Source: Hevea brasiliensis (taxonomy: Eukaryota > Streptophyta > Magnoliopsida > Malpighiales > Euphorbiaceae). From it: a DNA stretch of 64,000 nucleotides. The notes under the pieces were generated by a model. The model was not told the DNA's origin. It ran no database searches and saw only the letters and a program-made list of their open reading frames with translations. Position 1 is the stretch's first letter. Each line of letters opens with the position of its first letter. Of this stretch, positions 59,056-64,000 are shown piece after piece. The stretch spans positions 68,620,992 through 68,684,991 of the forward strand of contig NC_079498.1 of assembly GCF_030052815.1 (NCBI RefSeq), given 5' to 3'. The translations under genes were made by a program, and so were the position numbers.

Positions 59056-62000
59056 TGTGACACCCCTTACCCATCTACAGTGTAGCCGAGCAAGTTATGC
59101 CACTCAGTGTGCCGGAGCACCAACTTATGTTTCTATTACAATTTATCCCTTTTAATTCATTTATTTTCAATTTTTGATAAATCTGAATTTTTCTGCAAAT
59201 TTTATAGAAAATCCAGCAGAGTGCCGGCTGTAAATTGGAAAAATAGTTCTTCTGAACCTGTTTAAAAACACTTCCAATATAATTTCCAAATCCAAACTCC
59301 ATTATACACATTTCAAATCAATCTCAAATCACAACACTATTTTCAGAAATTTTTCTTTTCAGTTCACATCATCACTGGAAGCTCATTCATAAATATTTCT
59401 CAACATTTCATTTATCAACATACATTATGCAGAAAATTTCAATAATATGAAATTTCATATATTTACATTAATACATAATTACAAGAGTTTATAGTTACAA
59501 TCCAAACTAATACAAAATGCAAAATATAAAAGGGCCACCCATAGTCCTAATGTCCTACTATATGCAGTGCAAATGTGAGGTGACTCTGGACTCCGGATGC
59601 AAATCTGAAGGCTCACCCGGTCTAATGTCTGCTGGGCTCCCCAGCTAGGTCTCCAGTACCTGCGCGTGGCAAAAGCGATGCGCTAAGCAATTCTGCTTAG
59701 TGGTGACAATATAAATAAAATAAGTATGGAGAATGTATGTTTACATTTTTTTGGGTAGACTTAATTTCTGAAATTAGTTGCAGTATTGTTCAATTAAAAT
59801 TTAGTAAGGTTTATTATCATTGCCCGAGTAACCCATATGAATTGACTGGACTGGATAAACGGGTAAACTGGCACTGGGTACTAAGTACCTTGGACCATCA
59901 TACCATCGGTCACATTGTGTCTCCCGGTGTGCAACAGAACCGCTAATAAGCTGTAATAATTATCAGGGTTAAAACCCAAGTATATCAACTCAAATAACAT
60001 AGCCAAAGGCTATTATGTCACAGAATGGCATGGGAAGCCATGAAACACAGAATGGCATAGAGCCATATGCAGTACTACTAACGGAACCCTATTGGCATGC
60101 CAAGCTATCCAAACCAATCTTGCTAGGTATACTAGGGCATTTTACACTTTTAAGTTTCATAATTTTTGAAATTTAAGTTTTAGTGTTACTATTCCATTCA
60201 TTAGTCAACAAAAATGTTGACTTTTGCATAGGCAATAGGTACATTGGTTCTAATACTCCCAACATACCACATTTTGCATTTTAAAGTTATTGGTATTGAT
60301 TGCCAATACCATTTTTAAACTTAATGTTAATTGGACAAAATTTTCAGTTTTCATGCTTTGTTTTTACTGTTCTATTAGTCATTTTTTGCAGTGGGATTTG
60401 GCAAAATGATCAACATGAAAGTTGTTCCTTATTTTGTCTAGTTGCATTTCCTTTTTTGAATCACTCCATTTGGAGTTTTGTAGCTCAAGTCATGGCCCAA
60501 AAACCACAATTGGCCGGATTGAAATTTTTCCAGAATTTCTAGACTGACCAAATCTACAGTCTTAGGAATAGTGACTGCAACTCACTTTTTGAATATGTTA
60601 TGGTCATAATTTGGGTTAGGTTTCTTCATAAAAGTTATTGGTTTATATCTCAGCTTATTGCTGGTAAATTTCCATGTCAATTAGACCTTTCTACACTGAG
60701 TTATGGCTAAATGACCTAACACTGTTTATTTGGTCATTTTGCCCAGGCAGAATGCAGGTCACCCGGATTAGGGCAAACTTTGGGTCAACTTAGTTTTGTT
60801 TTCTGGGAATGGTCTCTTCGCCAAAGTTGTGCCATTATGTATCTAGTTTCATGTCCAATTGGCCTTGCACTAATTAAACCTCTACAATTCAAGTTATTGC
60901 TGCCCAAACCTGCTGGACTCATGTCCAATCCTGCAGGTCACCAAGATCAGCCACACCAAGCTCCAATCCCACTACACAATGCACTTCATTTTTGATTCAA
61001 ACAATACCAAATGGTCACTAATTGACCATTAAAACCTACTTTCATTATCACATGTTTAAAATCTCATTTTTCACCCCAAACCCTAACTCAAATATCACAA
61101 ACCATGCATTATCATGGCATTTCATCAATCCATTCAATTCATGCATATTGAGGGCAGCCAAACTATCATTTTAACTCCATAAAACTCATCATAATCATAC
61201 CCAACCGAGGCTGCCAAAATTTAGGGTTAGCATACCAATAGTATTTCCTCAATTTTCTTTGTCATGTGCACTCATTCATGGTCCTTAAACAAGAATTTAA
61301 AGTAAAATTTAAAGTTAGGTCACTAACCTCTATGGAGTGAAGTTTCCCACTTGCTAGGGTTCTTGTTTTCTTTTTCTTTTTGCTCCCAAAATACTCACCA
61401 AGTTGCAAGAACACTTTTTTGTGTTGCTAGGCTAGGGTTTTGTTGGGTAGAAGCTAGGGAAAATCAAGCTTTAAAAGCTTGAAAATGGTGGCTATGGTGG
61501 GTATGTCATGGCTAGGAAGAAGAAGAGAAGAGAATTCTGATTTGTCTTTCATTTTTTAGCCCATTTTATCTCTTTAAGATAAGTTTATGCCATGTGTCCA
61601 TATTGGATAGGTTGGGATAACTTTAATTACATCATTATGATGTCATAATTCCATTTTCCTTCATTTTCTCTCCTTTTCTTGTCTATTTAATTTCAATTAA
61701 ATTTTTAACAACATTTATTCATATTTTATGTTATATAAATTGTTTATTTAACTGGACAAGTTGGCCAAAAATCATCTCTGAAGACGAAATGACCAAAATG
61801 CCCTCCGTTTGGCTTAACGAGCCAAAATTATCTGTACCGATTGAAAAGTTTTTCTAAGCATTTTCTTGGCATTCTAATGTCATAAGAACCTCAATAACCC
61901 TTCTCTGGAATCCCAATAATTATTTTATAATTTTTCCCCCAGGTCTAGAGCTTTTAGTTGCAGGAACCACAACTTCTCACTAGGTTACCCATCGCTAGGG

Positions 62001-62186
62001 CACCGGCTCATTTAACTTGGTTGTATTTTATTTCTAAAATTTTTCCTAAATTTTTCTTGTTAATATTTGAGTTAATTATGGTTCCTCACTTTAGTTTAAA
62101 TATTTTCCGGACGTTCTAGCTGTCTGAACCGTCACTGATCACCAGTGCAGTTGAATGTACGGAGTTGCTAAAGTGAGGTTGTTACA
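59056..62186 (-). repeat. Element F 5' LTR
   Basis: From 62186 (TGTAACAACC) to 59056 (ending GTGTCACA). Non-coding. Twin hairpin at 59662-59700, box variant at 61983-61994. Confidence 0.93.
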
Positions 62187-62191
62187 AAAGG

Positions 62192-63170
62192 TATCAGGTA
62201 TATGCAAAACCTTGTTTAAATACAAAACATGTCTATACATGTATCAAGATTTAGATCCTATGGCTAAAGCTTCAACAGTTGAGCTTTTGCCAACCCGTAG
62301 TCTAATATATCGTTAGTGCAAGCTTCTATTATTGGCTATACTCTGGGAAATTCCTATTTCTGTGCCCATCATTATGGCAGTGGAAACACTTTCCTTTTAC
62401 CTTTGTTAGCTTTGGTCTTCCCTATCTGTTTAGCTTATCTTCTTGGAAGGATTAGGAATCTGAGGTTTCTTTTTCTTATTGCTCTTCTTCTTGTTTAACT
62501 TTCCAGCAGAAGAAGATGCAATCAAAGCTACCTCTTTTCCTTTATTGCCTGGCATATTCTTTTGGGCAATAACCAATATGTTGAGTAAACTAGCTAAGGT
62601 GCATTTCTGCTTAGTCATATGGAAATTTGTCACAAAATTCCCAAATGACTCAGGAAGGGACTGAAGGATCAAATTCGTCTGCGGTTAGAAATCCATGTTA
62701 AAGTTAAGATGTTCCAGCTGCTCAATCAGCCGAATCATTTTGTGGACATGATCCCCAATATTCTATCCCTTAGACATCCTCATGCAGAATAGCTGTCTAG
62801 ATATCTCATACCTAGCATTCCTGCTGTGCTCACCATACAACTCTTATAGGTGAAGAAGGATCTCACTCGCACTCTGCATGTTTTCACGCTGCTTCTGTAA
62901 CTCATTACTCATGGAAGCAAGCATGTAACACTTAGCTCTCATATCATGCTCCTTCCACTTGTCCAAAGTTTCATGTTCCTCTTGGGTGGCCTCTGGAGGT
63001 AAGGGACCAGGAATATTTAAGTCTAGAACATATCCTATATGTTCAAGGTTCAGGACAAGTTTTAAATTTCTTAGCCAATCAGACAGATTAGGTCCTGTTA
63101 ACCTATTGTGATCAAGTATGCTTGCAAGGATATTGGATGGTTGTGGTTGTTCTGTGCTCATTATTATCAA
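62192..63170 (-). pseudogene. gag: Element G (copia): gag
   Basis: Start at 63170 (MIIMSTEQPQPSN; the fourth residue is the usual copia MSTEQPQ start). Reads SDWLRNLKLVLNLEHIGYVLD and MLASMSNELQKQ, typical of plant copia Gag, then breaks near 62840, resumes with ILQSLPESFGNFVTNFHM and KKKSNKKKK. The zinc knuckle near 62350-62390 reads CFHCHNDGHRNRNF, with Phe replacing the last Cys. The rest toward 62192 is decayed, cut by element F, and continues at 51079. Confidence 0.87.
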
Positions 63171-63636
63171 AAAATTAACTGTAGAAAATAACTAGATTAA
63201 TTAGTAAATGTATCATGTAATTAACCAAAATGATTATGGGATTTTAATCAAATTGGTCCTCCCACTAACTTAGCGAATCCTACACTTCCAAAGTAGAAAA
63301 CGAAAATCCTAGTTGGATAGATTTCTAGTGGGTGATTGAATTCTTATAATTCTATTAATCATCCTCAGGTACATCCATTATTAGAATTACAATAAACTAT
63401 AAGTGAGCAACTCCTTACCCATCACATCTCATGTGAGGTTCAATCCTTTACAAGCCCCTAATGCTCAAAATCTCAGGTACATCCATTATTGACTTATATT
63501 GCATTAGTTAAGTTGATCCCATTGAGCCAGTAATTATGCAAATAATTTTAATGTCCTCAAGTATATCCAATATTGGCCACCAAACCATTTACATATTTAC
63601 AACATCTCATGCTTAACAATTATTTTTAAGAAAATC
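63171..63636 (-). other. Element G (copia): 5' leader
   Basis: Untranslated leader upstream of the copia gag ATG; no frame seen. It has three copies of a word like CTCAGGTACATCCATTATT on the plus strand near 63366, 63473 and 63553. The copia PBS and 5' LTR are not visible here; they should lie right of H, outside the window. Confidence 0.6.
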
Positions 63637-64000
63637 TGTAACACCCCTATTTGTATAGCCTGGTATATTTCACTATTCCGGTGACCGGAGTCGGTCCGGA
63701 CAATTAAGGGGATTAGAACCATACTTAAGACAACTAAATAAGCCATAAACATAAATAATTAGTAATTGCCAATTAGTTAAGTATAAATAAGAAAAACAGA
63801 ACATAAGAAGTTAAACAAGCTGAGAGTCACAACGATGGGTGACCGTCTTGGGAACGACTGTGAAGTCATTTTAAACTCAAATTTCGAACCGTAAAAAGTG
63901 ATGCTGCGGTCCTTAGGACCCTCATGAACCCAGTGGAAAAGAGAAAATCATGAAAATTTAAGCCAGTCAAATAATTAGGTCAGGGAGCCGGAAGAAATAT
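63637..64000 (+). repeat. Element H: B-type LTR, start only
   Basis: Starts TGTAACACCCCTATTTGT and follows the B/C LTR for the remaining 364 bp, including the box at 63833-63844 (196 bp in). AAATC at 63632-63636 is the probable TSD. It runs off the window; it may be the 5' LTR of an element, or a solo LTR. Confidence 0.88.
63833..63844 (+). promoter_or_regulatory. Conserved LTR box CGATGGGTGACC (element H)
   Basis: 196 bp after the LTR start, followed by GGGAA after six bases or so, as in C. Confidence 0.5.

Larger units (their letters stand above)
51080..62186 (-). mobile_element. Element F: Ty3/gypsy chromovirus (Tekay/Del-like), older copy
   Basis: Minus-strand element with LTRs of 3145 and 3131 bp, PBS, gag-pol and polypurine tract. 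The TSD AAAGG is at 51075-51079 and 62187-62191. It sits inside copia element G. The LTR pair is visibly more diverged than those of A, B or D (about ten differences in the first 135 bp by eye), so it is an older insertion. Its coding is closest to element A. Confidence 0.95.

Overview
This window is plant nuclear heterochromatin made entirely of nested LTR retrotransposons. I see no host gene, tRNA or rRNA. The evidence is initiator-tRNA-Met primer binding sites (TGGTATCAGAGC), polypurine tracts, 3-4 kb LTRs bounded by TG...CA, 5-bp target-site duplications (TSDs), and Ty3/gypsy gag-PR-RT-RH-INT coding with a C-terminal chromodomain-like block. These point to chromoviruses of the Tekay/Del type in an angiosperm, plus one older Ty1/copia element. 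The species cannot be fixed from the sequence.

Layout. The oldest piece is a minus-strand copia element, G: gag at 62192-63170 and pol at 48727-51079. G was hit by F (51080-62186, minus, TSD AAAGG), by E (plus-strand LTR piece ending at 48726) and by H (LTR starting at 63637 and running off the window). Element C (plus, 5' end outside the window) sits inside the LTR of E. C was then hit three times: by A (937-12535, plus, TSD ACTAC) in its internal region, by B (13616-25771, minus, TSD AAAAG) in its 3' LTR, and by the D complex (27889-45304, minus, TSD CTATG) in the same LTR. The three pieces of the C LTR add up to about 3660 bp, matching the 3645 and 3657 bp LTRs of B.

D is LTR-body-LTR-body-LTR, with one TSD pair around the whole 17.4 kb. 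Its bodies carry gag, intact in one copy, but the rest of pol has shrunk to about 1 kb of decayed sequence. The gag frame ends in TAG exactly at the gag/protease junction in both copies. C carries the same decayed block between B-type LTRs. A, B and F are (or were) autonomous elements with full gag-pol, now broken.

The most interesting signals are: an intron-like GT...AG segment at the same integrase site in A and F but not in B; a pair of adjacent hairpins with covarying base pairs, kept in the LTRs of all families; a CGATGGGTGACC box about 200 bp from the LTR start in every family; degenerate modules spaced 190-230 bp within the LTRs; and clusters of small changes centred on CTG/CAG that look like consensus errors rather than evolution.
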